Of a stretch of DNA of 60,000 nt, positions 1-11,571 are shown piece by piece (positions within the stretch are counted from its first letter, which is position 1; every line of letters starts with the position of its first letter). The DNA is from Strigamia acuminata. Taxonomy: Eukaryota; Arthropoda; Chilopoda; Geophilomorpha; Linotaeniidae. The stretch covers positions 7,986,501 through 8,046,500 of the forward strand of contig OX442318.1 in assembly GCA_949358305.1 (NCBI GenBank). Direction: 5' to 3'. Both the position numbers and the translations under genes were made by a program. The notes beneath the pieces were generated by a model. That model was not told the DNA's origin, ran no database searches, and worked only from the letters and a program-made list of their open reading frames with translations.

Positions 1-2549
1 TTTTTGCAACATTTGCAAGCAAAAAAAATGCATTTTTAGACGGAAATTTGCATTTTTATGGGAAATAAATTTATTTTGTTCTGAAAAATTGCATTTTCAC
101 GCAAAACAATAAATTTTCACGCAAAACAATGCATTTTCATGTGAAAAAAATGCATTATTATCTACAAAAAAAAAAGCATTTTGAAAGGGCCCGCGGATTC
201 TTTTCCCTCCTACAACACTAACTTTATTGGGGCTTTCCAAGAACATAAAAGTCAATATTTAATTTTTCCCGGCAAACTTTCAACACATAAAATTAATAAA
301 TTTAATTATTTCCAATGTCGATATTCACCGGTGATTAAAGTTTAACGCAATTTGGAAATTAGCCTCTGCGCGGCAATAACTTCAGCCAGAATAGCACAGA
401 ATACATGCGGTTTCATATACCGTTAACCCATACATCAGCGAGATGCTCGCAAAAATAAATCAAAACAAGTTTGCATTTTATCCTGGCACAAGCACGACCG
501 CGTGTAATTAATTAGCGCGTGATTAGACACATCCAATCTGCCGCTCACCTTATAATCACCTGTCAAAAACCAAATTACGGTATCGGAGCCCCCTTAATCC
601 CTCACAGGTGGCTCGTAATAAACCGCGAGAAAAAAAAAATTTAAAAAAAAAAAAAAAAAAAAATCTTTCCAATTTGCCCGTGTCGGTTTCGAATAGCAGC
701 ACAATAGTTAGGAGGTTCTTAAAACGCGAGTGAAGGCCTTTCCTGGAACCACTTTGGTGTTGCGTAAAGCAAAGAAAAGGAAAGGAAAGCACTTGACCAA
801 CCGGTCGATCAAACGGTCAAAGAAAAAAGCGGCGGAGCGGAAAAAGAAAACGCAAAAATTGGCGCGCGGATTGTCGAGTGTTTAATTCGATTTCAACAGC
901 GAATTAAATTAATCCCCGCATCAGATTGCCTGTAATCACCAACACGTTCAAATATCCAATCGGGTGTTGCCACACTTGGAGCTCCTCTCGTCTCATCCCG
1001 TGTTAATTAAACACTAGTGAAATTTATTAAATCTCTGTGCGATTTGTTGCATCCGCTGCACCTGACCGCGACTCCGGCGAGAGCCAAATTAACAAGTTAA
1101 TTTTCTTCCTAATACGCGACGGCAAAACGGCTGCTCATCTGCATCTACTAAACGCTCCGGTGAAGCACTAGCTCTGGATTAAGATCCCGCAAGTGGGTTT
1201 GTGCATCTCCATGCATTATCAACTTGCCGACAAATGGAAGTAGCTTTCATCATATACGCGATGCAAAAATCGCTGAGCCGCACGCACAAGGGCCGTGCTG
1301 GGAAGCCCATCTTTAAAAAGCAGCTTCGTGTATCTATTAGCATACAATTCTACATCTGTTTTCTTTAATATCTAGTGCGCTGTGGTACAAAACTAGAAAA
1401 AAAAACTGTGAACTACGCACTTTTGTACATTAGAAAAGTTGTGAATGGCATGTGGCATCCTACAGCCTTTCGTGTAACCGCAAAAAATGGAAACTTCGGT
1501 TAACCGCGGGTTTTCGGTTTTCCATTTTTCCTAATTGACTATTTTAAAATTAATCGTTCTAATTTGTAAAAAAAAAAATACTCTCTCTGTCCCAAATTAT
1601 GGTATACATTTCTACTATTATTTTTGTCCCAAATTATGGTATACATTTCAAGTTTTATTTGATTTTTATCATTATAAAAATGCAAAATTAATATAATTAA
1701 GTTAAATTATACATAAATTAAGTAAACAATAAATAATATGAAGTAAATAATAACAATAAAAAATAAAGAGTAAACAATAACAATAAATAATACTCTGTAA
1801 ATAAAAAAAAATCAGTTGTAATAAAAAATTATTTTTTAAATTCTATTTTTTGATTAAAAATTTATAATTTGGCCGAAAACCAAAAGTGATGACGAATTAT
1901 TTTCTGCATGTAAACACAACAATTTAATTTTTTCACCACTCAAAATATTTGCTTATACGTAAATCTGGCCCTAAACTGATTAACAAAGTTCTTTTGGAAT
2001 CCGAGGAAACCTCCTTCGATGCAACCTGAAACCCAGTTTAAGCCAACCTCACTTCCCCGCCTTCCAGCCGCCTAATTAAGCTGCCGCGACATCTGGTGCC
2101 TGCAAGTGCAAGCGAGCAATTCCGTGCAGTGCGCACCTTCTTACCCGCGCCACGAAACTCCGCAGCTTGTCGCGAGAGAATAACTTGACATATAGGCATG
2201 CAAATGCACAGTCAAACCGAAAGAAAAAAAGAAAAAGAAAAGCTGCCGGCTCGCTCTCCCCGTTCCTCGCGACCCCATACAAGATCCCCGGATTACCAAA
2301 CGTAGTTGCGTCGCAAGGTGGCGCGCGTTTGTCTCAAATTTTTCATTCTCCACGCGTCAAACGCGCACATTGCAGCGCGATAAGGCAGCCATGTTAAAAC
2401 GTGCCAGTTAATTGATTAATTATCTGCTACCCTCATCTGGCGCTCCTCTTTCACTCGACAGCCGATCCCCAGCGGACCCTTTTCCAACTTAATTAATTTC
2501 CAACAGTTTAGTTACTTTTATCTCCCTTTGTGTCCCCTTTTCTACTCAC
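1..2549 (-). other. Intron 4 (part) of the Ig gene, AT-rich, no recognised exon
   Basis: This follows the exon-4 donor. The first 180 bases hold short degenerate repeats around GCATTTTCACGCAAAACAAT. A poly-A/T stretch lies near 630-665. At 1,588-1,650 a 25-bp motif starting GTCCCAAATTATGGTATACA occurs twice, 38 bp apart, followed by about 230 bp of very AT-rich sequence. From about 1,980 to 2,460 the composition is more balanced, but no frame there resembles an Ig, fibronectin or membrane exon. Confidence 0.6.
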
Positions 2550-2885
2550 AGTGTACATCCAGTCGGATGGATGTCTCCAGAGGATCCTCGTCCCTGTTTT
2601 CCATTACCAAATTTACGCCGGTGCAGCGCATTTCCAGCCCGTTGCTGTGTTTTGTAGCTGTGAAACTGTACGTGGAGCGAGTGGTGAGAGTGCCTTGCTC
2701 GCCATTCTCCTCAATCTCCATCTCTGCGATGTCGTCCTTCTCCTTCGATGACAGCTCAGTAGTGCCGTTAAACCATTTGATGCCAGCTGCCGGCCGCGCA
2801 CCTCGCGCTTCGCAAATCAACGATACTCTCTGGCCTTCGACGATGGCTGCTTCCACTGGCAGGATTTCGATGTTGAGAGGACGAA
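2550..2885 (-). CDS. Ig gene exon 4: third Ig domain (last exon in window)
   Basis: The exon is 336 nt (112 codons), phase 1-1, acceptor TTCTTCCAAAG|TT and donor CACT|GTGAGT. It covers about residues 251-362. The join with exon 3 reads VDVDVHVRPLNIEI; a short strand containing RPL before the domain recalls Sidestep-family linkers. Seen: first Cys in SLICEARGARPAAG, Trp in IKWFNGT, second Cys in LEMRCTGVN, and one sequon (NGT). An acidic loop (KEKDDIAEMEIEENGEQG) precedes the E/F strands. The donor at 2,544-2,549 is strong and no stop is intended here, so at least one more exon lies to the left. I found none between 1 and 2,549. Confidence 0.9.
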
Positions 2886-4835
2886 CTTTGGAAGAAACAA
2901 ACAAAATTGTGTTAACGAATGGCACTTGGAACTAAAGTGCAATTTGCAATCGGCGGAAGTGACGATAATGTCGTTCTTAGTCGATTGCTTTTCATTTTGT
3001 TACGTTTGTGAAATGGTGGTACGTGCTATGATGTTAACCTTAGCTATAGAATTCATATTAACACATCTGTATTGTATGGTTGCAACTTATTGTCACTAGG
3101 GAAGCCCTTTTCTCATTTTACAATGAATTTCTTATACAAATGTTATCTAATGTTATCTAATTAATTTATATTATTACCCAATAAAGTAAATTCCCCTTGT
3201 TTGTTGTCGTAAGAGAATATTTAAGGAATTCCCTTTGTTTGTCGTCTAGGAAATCTTTGAGGAATTTTCCTTGTTTGTTGTCTAGGAAGTGTTTGGGGAA
3301 TTTCCCTTGTTTGTTGTCATAAGAAAATATTTAGGAAATTCCCTTTGTTTGATGTCTAGGAAATCTTTGAGGAATTTCCCTTGTTTGTTGTCTAGGAAGT
3401 ATTTGGGGAATTTCCCTTGTTTGTTGCCTAGGAAGTGTTTGGGAAATTTCCCTTGTTTGTCGTCATAAGAAAATATTTAGGAAATTCCCTTTGTTTGGTG
3501 TCTAGGAAATCTTTGAGGAATTCCCCTTGTTTGTTGTCTAGGAAGTATTTGGGGAATTTCTCTTGTTTGTTGTCTAGGAAGTGTTTGGGGAATTTCCCTT
3601 GTTTGTTGTCATAAGAAAATATTTAGGAAATTCCCTTTGTTTGGTGTCTAGGAAATCTTTGAGGAATTCCCCTTGTTTGTTGTCTAGGAAGTATTTGGGG
3701 AATTTCTCTTGTTTGTTGTCTAGGAAGTGTTTGGGGAATTTCCCTTGTTTGTTGTCATAAGAAAATATTTAGGAAATTCCCTTTGTTTGGTGTCTAGGAA
3801 ATCTTTGAGGAATTTCCCTTGTTTGTTGTCTAGGAATTATTTGAGGAATTTCCCTTGTTTGTTGTCTAGGAAGTATTTAAGAAATTTCCTCGTTTGTTGT
3901 CATAAGAAAATATTTAGGAAATTCCCTTTGTTTGTTGTCTAGGAAATCTTTCAGGAATTTCCCTTGTTTGTTGTCAAGGAATTTAGGAAATTCCCCTTGT
4001 TTATTGTTTAGGAAATATTTAGGGAATTCCCCTTTCGTCTTTTTCACACACTTTTCCTTACACACTTTTTTCTGCAACTTACCTACAATGTACAAACAGA
4101 ATTAAATTGTAAAATAAACACTATCGGCCATTTTGAAAGTTACCGATGCCAAATATAATACATTAAGAAAAAGAGAAATGATTTCTCTTGACATCAGCGA
4201 CCAGTCTCTAAATCCAGAGCAAAACCCACTGCCACAAACTCAAGTGTTGATTTCTCCTTTTGACAGACAGGTGCATTAACCACCGCTCTATATAAAACTC
4301 CATCAAACAACACAAAAAGAAAAACTTTCCAATTGCCCTAAAAACCTCACTACAACAACCAAAAAAAATACCCCATTAACCCAATGCCTAATTTCGGGTA
4401 ATTTCCCCTCGTTAAACCCAATCCCCCACCAAACGTTTCGTCAAAACGAGGCCCGACGTCCCACTCGCAGTCATCTGCACACAGCACTCGAAACCAAACC
4501 CAAAATTGGAAAAACCATACAATATTAAGTGACGATTATCATTTGATTTCATTTCGGATTGAAAAAACGTCCTTAATGGAACAAAACGGGAAAACTCAGC
4601 GATTTCTGAGCGAATGCTGACGCAGCAAAGAGATTTGTTCGTTCGATCGTACAACGACCGAAACCAAGCCTCGAAACCACAATCGAGGGAATTCCATCTC
4701 CCGGGAAGTGTAAGACATAAAGACAAGGACGAACAAATCAAGAACCCTAATATTAATCACCCCCAAACGCACTCATCATCATTTCGTAGCAAAAGATGAG
4801 CAGCGAAGAGGCAATCATCATCATCATCATCTTAC
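2886..4835 (-). other. Intron 3 of the Ig gene
   Basis: The 1,950-bp intron lies between Ig2 and Ig3 exons. Nearly half is one minisatellite with higher-order structure (listed separately). The rest, 2,886-3,187 and 4,035-4,835, is AT-rich with open frames that lack domain signals. A run of CAT/ATG triplets sits just inside the donor at 4,815-4,831. Confidence 0.75.
3188..4034. repeat. Minisatellite with four-subunit higher-order repeat (146 bp)
   Basis: Basic unit is about 36 bp (CTAGGAAGTATTTGGGGAAT followed by TTCCCTTGTTTGTTGT). One subunit type starts with CATAAGAAAATATTTAGG and recurs at 3,318, 3,464, 3,610, 3,756 and 3,901, spacings of 146, 146, 146 and 145 bp. Between them lie three other subunit types in constant order. 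This is a higher-order repeat, as in satellite DNA, but inside an intron. The 36-bp unit keeps a frame open, so a spurious 71-residue ORF appears. Confidence 0.95.
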
Positions 4836-5147
4836 CATGAACGTCCACGTCGACCCACGTAACCATGGGAACCTGGAGCGCATCGTTCATCGCTTGACAC
4901 ACGAACCTCGAGTGAAGGTCGTGTCGAGTCAATTTCACGTTGATGGTACTCGCCGTCTGTTGGCCTTCGTCGTCGGCGTCCGCTCCAAATCGCTCCGTTT
5001 TATTCCACCAGGTGATTTGAGCCGGCGGTTTAGCTCCAGACGCTTCGCACGACAGACTCAGTTGGGTGCCCTCGACAAACGATCCAATTCTGCTCGTATT
5101 TTCAGCGGTTCCGCCGTCGAATTTCATCTCCAGTTGCGTCGGTTTAC
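4836..5147 (-). CDS. Ig gene exon 3: second Ig domain
   Basis: The exon is 312 nt (104 codons), phase 1-1, acceptor CGCGCAG|GT and donor CATG|GTAAGA. It covers about residues 147-250. Joining to exon 2 gives ITLSKPTQLEMKF. Core residues are all present: LSCEASGAKPPAQITWW supplies the first Cys and the Trp, and SRFVCQAMN the second Cys with the C-x-A-x-N ending typical of neuronal cell-adhesion Ig domains. Sequons NTS and NKT suggest N-glycosylation. The longer open frame runs past the donor into a run of ATG/ATC repeats, which is intron. The 312-nt length is a multiple of three, so skipping this exon would keep the frame. Confidence 0.9.
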
Positions 5148-5620
5148 CTGCGCGATACAAACAAATCGATTAATTCCCTTTCACACATACAGGCGAGCAT
5201 TTCACTCGTGTTTTAAGATAATGACAACTTTTCACGGCACACTTTTCTTCATCATCCATTTAAGTGGCTCAGCCGATCGAGAAAGACTGCAAGACACTGT
5301 CATTAGTGTCAATTAAGCTGGTTAATAGAAGCCCTGCTCATTCTCACATGATTATTTCACTCGACTGCTCAGTGGCCAATCGCAGAAAGTTTCTTTCCAA
5401 AATTGACCAATTATAATCATCCGTCAGCGGAAATAACCTTAGATTGTTTTGGTTTTTAAAAGGGAAAGGAGAGTTGGTGAAATCAATGGAAAAACACTTC
5501 CCACTTGTGCGGAAGCATTTGTTCCGATTGTTAGCCAAGATGGCTACTACGGAGTACTGGTGTTAGCGGTATATATGAAAAAATATTATAGGGTATTCTT
5601 ATAGTAATATCCTATAGGGT

Positions 5621-5740
5621 GTACTATAACATTTTGGAACAAAACATCATAGTACACCCTATAGTATGTACCTATATGGTGTACTATAATATTTTGGAAC
5701 AAAACATCATAGTACACCCTATAGTATGTACCTATATGGT
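5621..5740. repeat. 60-bp tandem duplication with internal palindrome
   Basis: Two copies of exactly 60 bp (5,621-5,680 and 5,681-5,740) differ at about one base. Each contains an inverted repeat, TATAGGGTGTACTA against TAGTACACCCTATA, around an AT-rich loop. Flanking sequence to about 5,830 has further degenerate copies of CCTATA/TATAGG. It may be an internally duplicated MITE. Confidence 0.8.
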
Positions 5741-5921
5741 ACCCTATAGTAAAAGCCTATGTGGTACCCTATACGAAAATTCTATATGATACCCTTTACT
5801 AAAATCCTATATGATTTCCTATAGAATATTTTATGATGTGACCTCATATGATATTATATGGTCTGATCCTGTACAGAAAATGAATGACACATTTCCTATA
5901 GGAAAGGTAAATACCACTAAA

Positions 5922-6140
5922 CCAGAGGTGGGCAACCTATTTTTCAATGTGGCCGAAGGTGTGGCGAGTGCGAGGTTGAATTTGCCGCACTCAGCCAAAC
6001 TCCGACGTGGAGTTCGAACCGTTTACCGGTTGCTCCTCAAAACTGCCAATGTCGATGACATAATAAGCTTTCGCTATCGCTGCAATTCTTTGCCGAATGA
6101 ATCGATTTCTTTGTGTGTAGGCGTTAACTTATTGCGTTAA
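5922..6140. mobile_element. Possible hAT-like terminal fragment
   Basis: The stretch begins CCAGAGGTGGGCAACC followed by a GTGGCCG motif. That start resembles many hAT transposon ends (CAGRGGTGGGCAA). No matching opposite end or 8-bp target duplication was found, so this is at most a fragment. The surrounding plus frame (5,811-6,140) does not resemble a transposase. Confidence 0.3.
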
Positions 6141-7184
6141 AATCTGGTAATGGAATTTTAAATGATATAATAATAATTGTGTTTATTGCTGCCACATGTA
6201 GGATTTTGAAAAAAAAACTTTTTGCCAATTCTCTGGGTTTATTAAAAAAATATATATAAATAATTTGTTAGTTGAAAGCGATCAAATTCAATTTAAAAAA
6301 TTGGCTGCCTGAGTTGCAGTTCTTGTTGAGAGAAATTGCACACAATAATAGACAAGTTTATAAAATAGAAAAAAAAAATTAAGACGTTATAGGATGACAA
6401 ATGGGTGAAATAAAAAAGGTTGTTTTGAAGTAGAACAATTGCCTTCCACTCAATAAACTGCAGTGCACAATTGATAGTTAATCTGCTCGAAATTAAAATG
6501 AACAAATGCGCCATATTGTGAAGAATATTTTGGCGAGTTAAACATATAAAAAACAATTAAGAAGAGAAATAGGCAAATTGTCAATTGCACGAGTAGGAAT
6601 GGAGAATCTTATATAAGTGTTTTATGGTGGTAATTCGCAGCTGCATAACATCTAAAGAGGAAGAAGCAGCCACTTCATTACCATCATTTTATACGCTTGG
6701 TAGATAATTAATCCTTTGAGTGAAATTCCCCAGAAAATCACTTTGGTAACGTCTCGGTTGTTATGATGGAACAACCAAGGAAAAGAAAGAAGGGAGAAAA
6801 AAAATCGTATGGATGAGTGGATGGCGATAAGAGAAGAAACTGTAATGCAATTTCCAAGTAATAAATTCGTCAGGAAAAAATTATAAGCGCCCATTTTAAT
6901 ATCGATTAAATGAAATTAGGTTGTAAACAAGTGGCTCACTTTTGATTTTGCCGCACAATGGCTACAGGAAGGAGGATTTTGCACCTATTCCACATCGAAT
7001 GAGATTATTCAGATTTCTAGAATGTTTGGCATTAATCATGAAAATCAATCATAAAAATCAATGTTAAAGTTTGGAACTTGTTAGAAATCTTTAAAACATT
7101 TATAGAAGTTGATGGAAATCGTTGACAAAACTGAAGAAATTGATGGAAATCGTTGACAAATCTTTAGAAATTGATGGAAATCCT

Positions 7185-7876
7185 TGCAAATCAATAGAAA
7201 TCTATTAAAATTTTTTAAAATCTATTAAAATCCATTAACATCCACTAAAATCTGCTAAAATCTATTAAAATCCATTAAAATCCTTTTAAATCTGCTAAAA
7301 AAAATTCAAATCTGCTAAATCCTTTCAAATCTGCTAAATCCTTTCAAATCTGCTAAATCCTTTCAAATCTGCGAAAATCCTTGTAAATCTGCAAAAATCC
7401 TTTTAAATCCACACAAATCCCTTCAAATCAATTAAAATTCATTAAAATTTCTTCAAATCTATTAAAATCCCTCTAAATCGATTAAAATTCATTAAAATTT
7501 CTTCAAATCTATTAAAATCCCTCTAAATCGATAAAATCTCTCCAAATCTATAAAAAATCCATTCAAATCTATTCAAATCCGTTCAAATCCATTAAATTCC
7601 TTTCAAATCTACCAAAATCCATTCAAATCTACCAAAATCCATTCAAATCTACCAAAATCCATTCAAATCCTTTCAAATCTATTAAAATCCCTCCAAATCG
7701 ATAAAAATCTCTCCTAATCTATAAAAAATCCATTCAAATCTATTCAAATCCGTTAAAATCCTTTCAAATCTACCAAAATCCATTCAAATCTACCAAAATC
7801 CATTCAAATCCTTTCAAATCTAACAAACTCCATCCAAATCCTTTCAAATCTACCAAAATCCATTCAAATCCTTGCA
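7185..7876. repeat. Degenerate AT-rich minisatellite (AAATCYATT-type)
   Basis: Repeats of 8-25 bp built from words such as CAAATCTACCAAAATCCATT and TTCAAATCTGCTAAATCC. Copies are strongly diverged at the left and more regular at 7,560-7,870. No coding potential. Confidence 0.9.
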
Positions 7877-8629
7877 CTTAACATAAACCCACGCAAACAA
7901 CAGAAATTCAAACAATACGGATATAGGAACCTTCCAGGTCATTCATGCCTGCTCCTCCTAAAATTTCTCTTATACAATTTAAACTTTATTTTGATAAATG
8001 ATAAATAAAAAAATCCCCATTTTATGGATCCACTGAATTTATTCATATATTTTTATGGCCCTTGAAGAAGGCAGGGACCCCATACTGCCAGGGCCCCCCA
8101 TCTCACCTCCCTCAAGCCCTGCTTACAAATCAATACATCTCTGCAAATCACACGACTTTGCAGACGTGCACAAACTCCCTCACGCCCTGGGATGCCGACA
8201 GACATCGAAATTTACTCATAACCATCATACTTCTTCATTCCACCTCCAAAAAAAAGAAGAAAACTTGTCAAAATTATTTGTTACAATGACTCCAACAACA
8301 TTTAAGTTCATCACTCTCGGAGGAAATTCAAATTTCCTTAATTTGATAGCCGCAATTGCGCTTGTAAAAATATTCCATTTCCCAAACGAGGCACAAACAA
8401 ACGAGGTAGAGCTTTTACGAGCGACAGGAAGAGGTTAAGTGGCTCAGTCAGAGGAATGGACAATGAGAAACCTGTAACTGTCAAGATCCTGAATCCAAAT
8501 CCCCAAAGTCAGTTAACCAACTAAATTCTCTTAGACACGCACACAACACTTCCACAAAATGGAAAACCCAACCAAACATACATCTTTAAACACTACCAAA
8601 TCTACACTTATCGGAGCTCTTAGACTAAG

Positions 8630-9057
8630 GCGCCCCTCAACACACCTAAAGGGCCCCTCAACAATGTACACTTATTGGGCCCCTCAACAATGTAGATTTA
8701 TTGGGGCCCCTCAACAATGTAGACTTAATAGGGCCCATCAACATACATAGCGGGCCCCTCAACACATCCAGCGGGCCCCTCAACACACCTAGCGGGCCCC
8801 TCAACACACCTAATGAGCCCTTCAACAATGTGGACTTATTGAGGCCCGTCAACTTACCTAGTGGGCCCCTCAACATACCTAGCAAACCCTCAACACACTT
8901 AATGGGCCCCTCGACACACCTAATGAGCCCTCTGACACACCTAATGGGCTCTTCAACACACCTAATGGGTTCCTCAGCACACCTAATAAATCCCTCAACA
9001 ATATAGACTTCTTGGGCCCCTCCAACACGCCTAGCGGGCCCCTCAACATACCTAGCG
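8630..9057. repeat. GC-rich minisatellite (GGGCCCCTCAACA unit)
   Basis: About 18 copies of a 20-29 bp unit, best seen as CGGGCCCCTCAACACACCTA. Some copies carry an insert reading TGTAGACTTAT. The unit keeps frames open on both strands, giving two spurious repeat proteins. GGGCCC palindromes recur through the array. It directly precedes the 2.18-kb inverted-repeat element. Confidence 0.92.
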
Positions 9058-9113
9058 GTAATTATAACGTCGCTAAGTTCGCTTGCCTGCATTACACAAT
9101 GCACTCTGTACTA

Positions 9114-11296
9114 CACTCTTAAAAATTTAGGTGTAAATAACTTCCTTTAAGGGTGTTTTTACCTTGTCACAGAATTGCACTCTCTAGGGGTGTTTAAAAA
9201 CACTTTTTCTAAGGGTGTTTTTAAACACCCTGCTTCAGGGTGTTTTAAAAACACCACCTGAATAATTATGATCCTTTAGGGGTATAAAAAAATACTCTTT
9301 TGGAAAATAAAAGGGGTTTCTAAAGAGAACTTTAAGGGTGTAAATTTACACCTCAAAATTGAGGTCAAAGGAGAAGCAAACTTTATTTGTAATATTTTGT
9401 ATTAATATTAATTTAATATTTTCAAATTTATTTGATAAAATAATTTTTTATAATTATTAGTGCAAATAATAGTTTTATTTCTATGTAAAGAATGAAACAA
9501 CATAATAAACAAATAAATATACAGAAATATATAGAAAATATACAGAAATATACAGAAAAATGAATAAAATTACTTTCATTACATATAAAAGTAGTCTCAA
9601 TGAGCACTTTTTTGTGATTAATGATTATAAACGACTGATCTTAATAACATTAATAGTGCTATAAACAATAAATCCAAATCATTGGCCTTTCAATGAAGCA
9701 ATCATCTTTGATCACCAAAGATGATTGTTAAACAGAAAAGCCTATAGTTTTAATTAAAAGTTTCTGGTTTAGCATGTCATTAATGCCATTAAATTCACTT
9801 GTTTACTTTTATTCCATCCGCTGAATTGAACAAGCTTAAAAAAAATTTGTTTTTTCATTCAAGGCATTGGCTACCAAGAATAATATGACATCATCTAAAT
9901 ATAAAAATAATAAATGTATAAATCAATTGTTAAATTATTAGAATTTGAATTATTTACCATTTTTTCCATCTTGGATCAAATTTTTTCCAAGTCATAATCT
10001 TTTTCACTTTGAACTTCTACAATTCTTCTAGTTTTAGAAAGTTCCAAAAATGTAGTGTCTGTGAAAAATTTGTAAGTTTCACAAAGGTCACCAAACTACT
10101 TTGGTGAAAGTGAAATTTCTACAAAAGTTAATTCGAATTTTTCCAATCTTCAATTATGCACCTATCTTCTGGTTTAGTAGTTTGTTTAAAAGTACATTCT
10201 TTTAAACGTGAATGCAAGTATTTTTTCAGCAGTGAAAATAAAGCTCAACCTTCTTTTAGATGGTAAAAATATGCACTAGTTTCTTCTTTTCAAAAACAAA
10301 AGAAATAAGGAAAAGGGGAGGAATTTCTGAGAAAAGTGGCAAGGGGAACAAAAGGGGTAAAAAAAATCAGTCATACGTCATCACATCTGGTGACAATCAC
10401 AAAGTTCCTTGCCTGACATTACATTTCTGTAATTTTTATAGTGACCTTTGTAAACTTTGCCAATTTTTTACTTGTTTGACAAGAACCCTCAATGAGCTGA
10501 TGACAAATAGACAATTTTATTAAAGGGTCTATTGCCTATATTTAAGCTGACAACTTAGGTAGTCAAGAAATAGGGGGGTAACTTCGGTATTTGCCAAAAG
10601 AGTATGACAATAATAATTGAGATTGAATTCAAAAGTAGTAATTAAAACAGAAATTTCATAAAAAAATTTTTATGAATTTTTGAATCTATTATTTTTTTTA
10701 TTGTCTGCTATGATGTTTAAAGAAAATACATAAAATTTCAGAAAGAAAATCCCATTAGTTTTCAAGCAAAAAAATAAAAACACTTTTGGAGGTCAAAATT
10801 GACCCTAGGTTGGGCCGGGAACAGTTAATAAAATTTGATTAAAGCTATTTTCTTGTATTAATTAATAAATGCTAGTGAAAATTGTTTTTTTTTTGTATAA
10901 ATTCAATGACTGGAGAAGTTTAATAAATCTTGAATTGTTCTTCAACTGTCAATGACCTATTATTCAAACTAAAGGTCAGCATAGTATGAAAGGTCAAGCA
11001 TAGTAAATGGATCAATAACAAACACCTTTGTAGGTGTAATAAGGAGCTTGTTTCAACATAGAAAAAATCCTTTTGGGGTGTTATGGTGTGCCTCTTTTTT
11101 AAAAGTTAAAATACACCTTTAAAGGCATAAGCAGAACACCTTTACATAGTCACTCTTGAGAAATGATTCATGGTTTAATTTTTACACCTTTAAAGGATAT
11201 GTAATGACTGAAAAAAGGTGTAAAATAATTTACACCCTTAAGTAAAGGTGTTTTTGGAAAAAAACACCCCAATTTACACCCTTATTTTTAAGAGTG
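9114..11296. mobile_element. 2.18-kb non-autonomous DNA transposon with TIRs and dense subterminal repeats
   Basis: The ends are inverted copies: left starts CACTCTTAAAAATTTAGGTG, and the right end read inward starts CACTCTTAAAAATAAGGGTG. Both are flanked by TA (9,112-9,113 and 11,297-11,298), as expected for a TA target duplication. The outer 250 bp at each side are packed with GGTGT/ACACC words in both orientations, including GGGTGTTTTTAAACACCC. The interior is AT-rich; the largest frame (10,260-10,523, plus) is 87 codons with no transposase similarity I recognise. TA duplication would suit a Tc1/mariner-type element, but the terminal sequence matches no family I know. Confidence 0.75.
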
Positions 11297-11328
11297 TACG
11301 ATAATTCATGACGCTGTACTTGCAACGC

Positions 11329-11571
11329 CACAAAAATTTGTTTCTCAAAAATCATTGCTTGGATGTTGCTAAAACTTACACTGAAGGCTTCTACTAAGGT
11401 TTAAACACTATGTTTGAACATTCAGAGACATTGCTCTTGTGGTGTTTGTGCTAAGTCAACTGTGATGTGAAATGAGCACAAAAATTTGTTTCTCAAAATC
11501 CATTGCTTGGATGTTGCTAAAACTTACACTGAAGGCTTTTACTAAGGTTTAAACACTATGTTTGAACATTC
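11329..11571. repeat. Direct duplication of about 95 bp, 148 bp apart
   Basis: A segment beginning CACAAAAATTTGTTTCTCAA and ending ACTATGTTTGAACATTC occurs at 11,329-11,424 and 11,477-11,571 with few mismatches. It starts some 30 bp outside the 2.18-kb element, so it may be a separate repeat or a trace of earlier rearrangement. Confidence 0.85.

Noticed and set aside
2076-2397. Overlapping short frames on both strands in a GC-richer part of intron 4
   Set aside because: No Ig, fibronectin or membrane features that would continue the Ig gene, and no phase-1 acceptor/donor pair found.
3727-3942. 71-codon plus frame with RNFPCLLSRKYL repeats
   Set aside because: Translation of the 36-bp minisatellite unit.
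8658-9104. Open frames of 148 (minus) and 101 (plus) codons with repeated GPLN/RCVEGP motifs
   Set aside because: They are produced by the GC-rich minisatellite, open on both strands, with no start context or domain.
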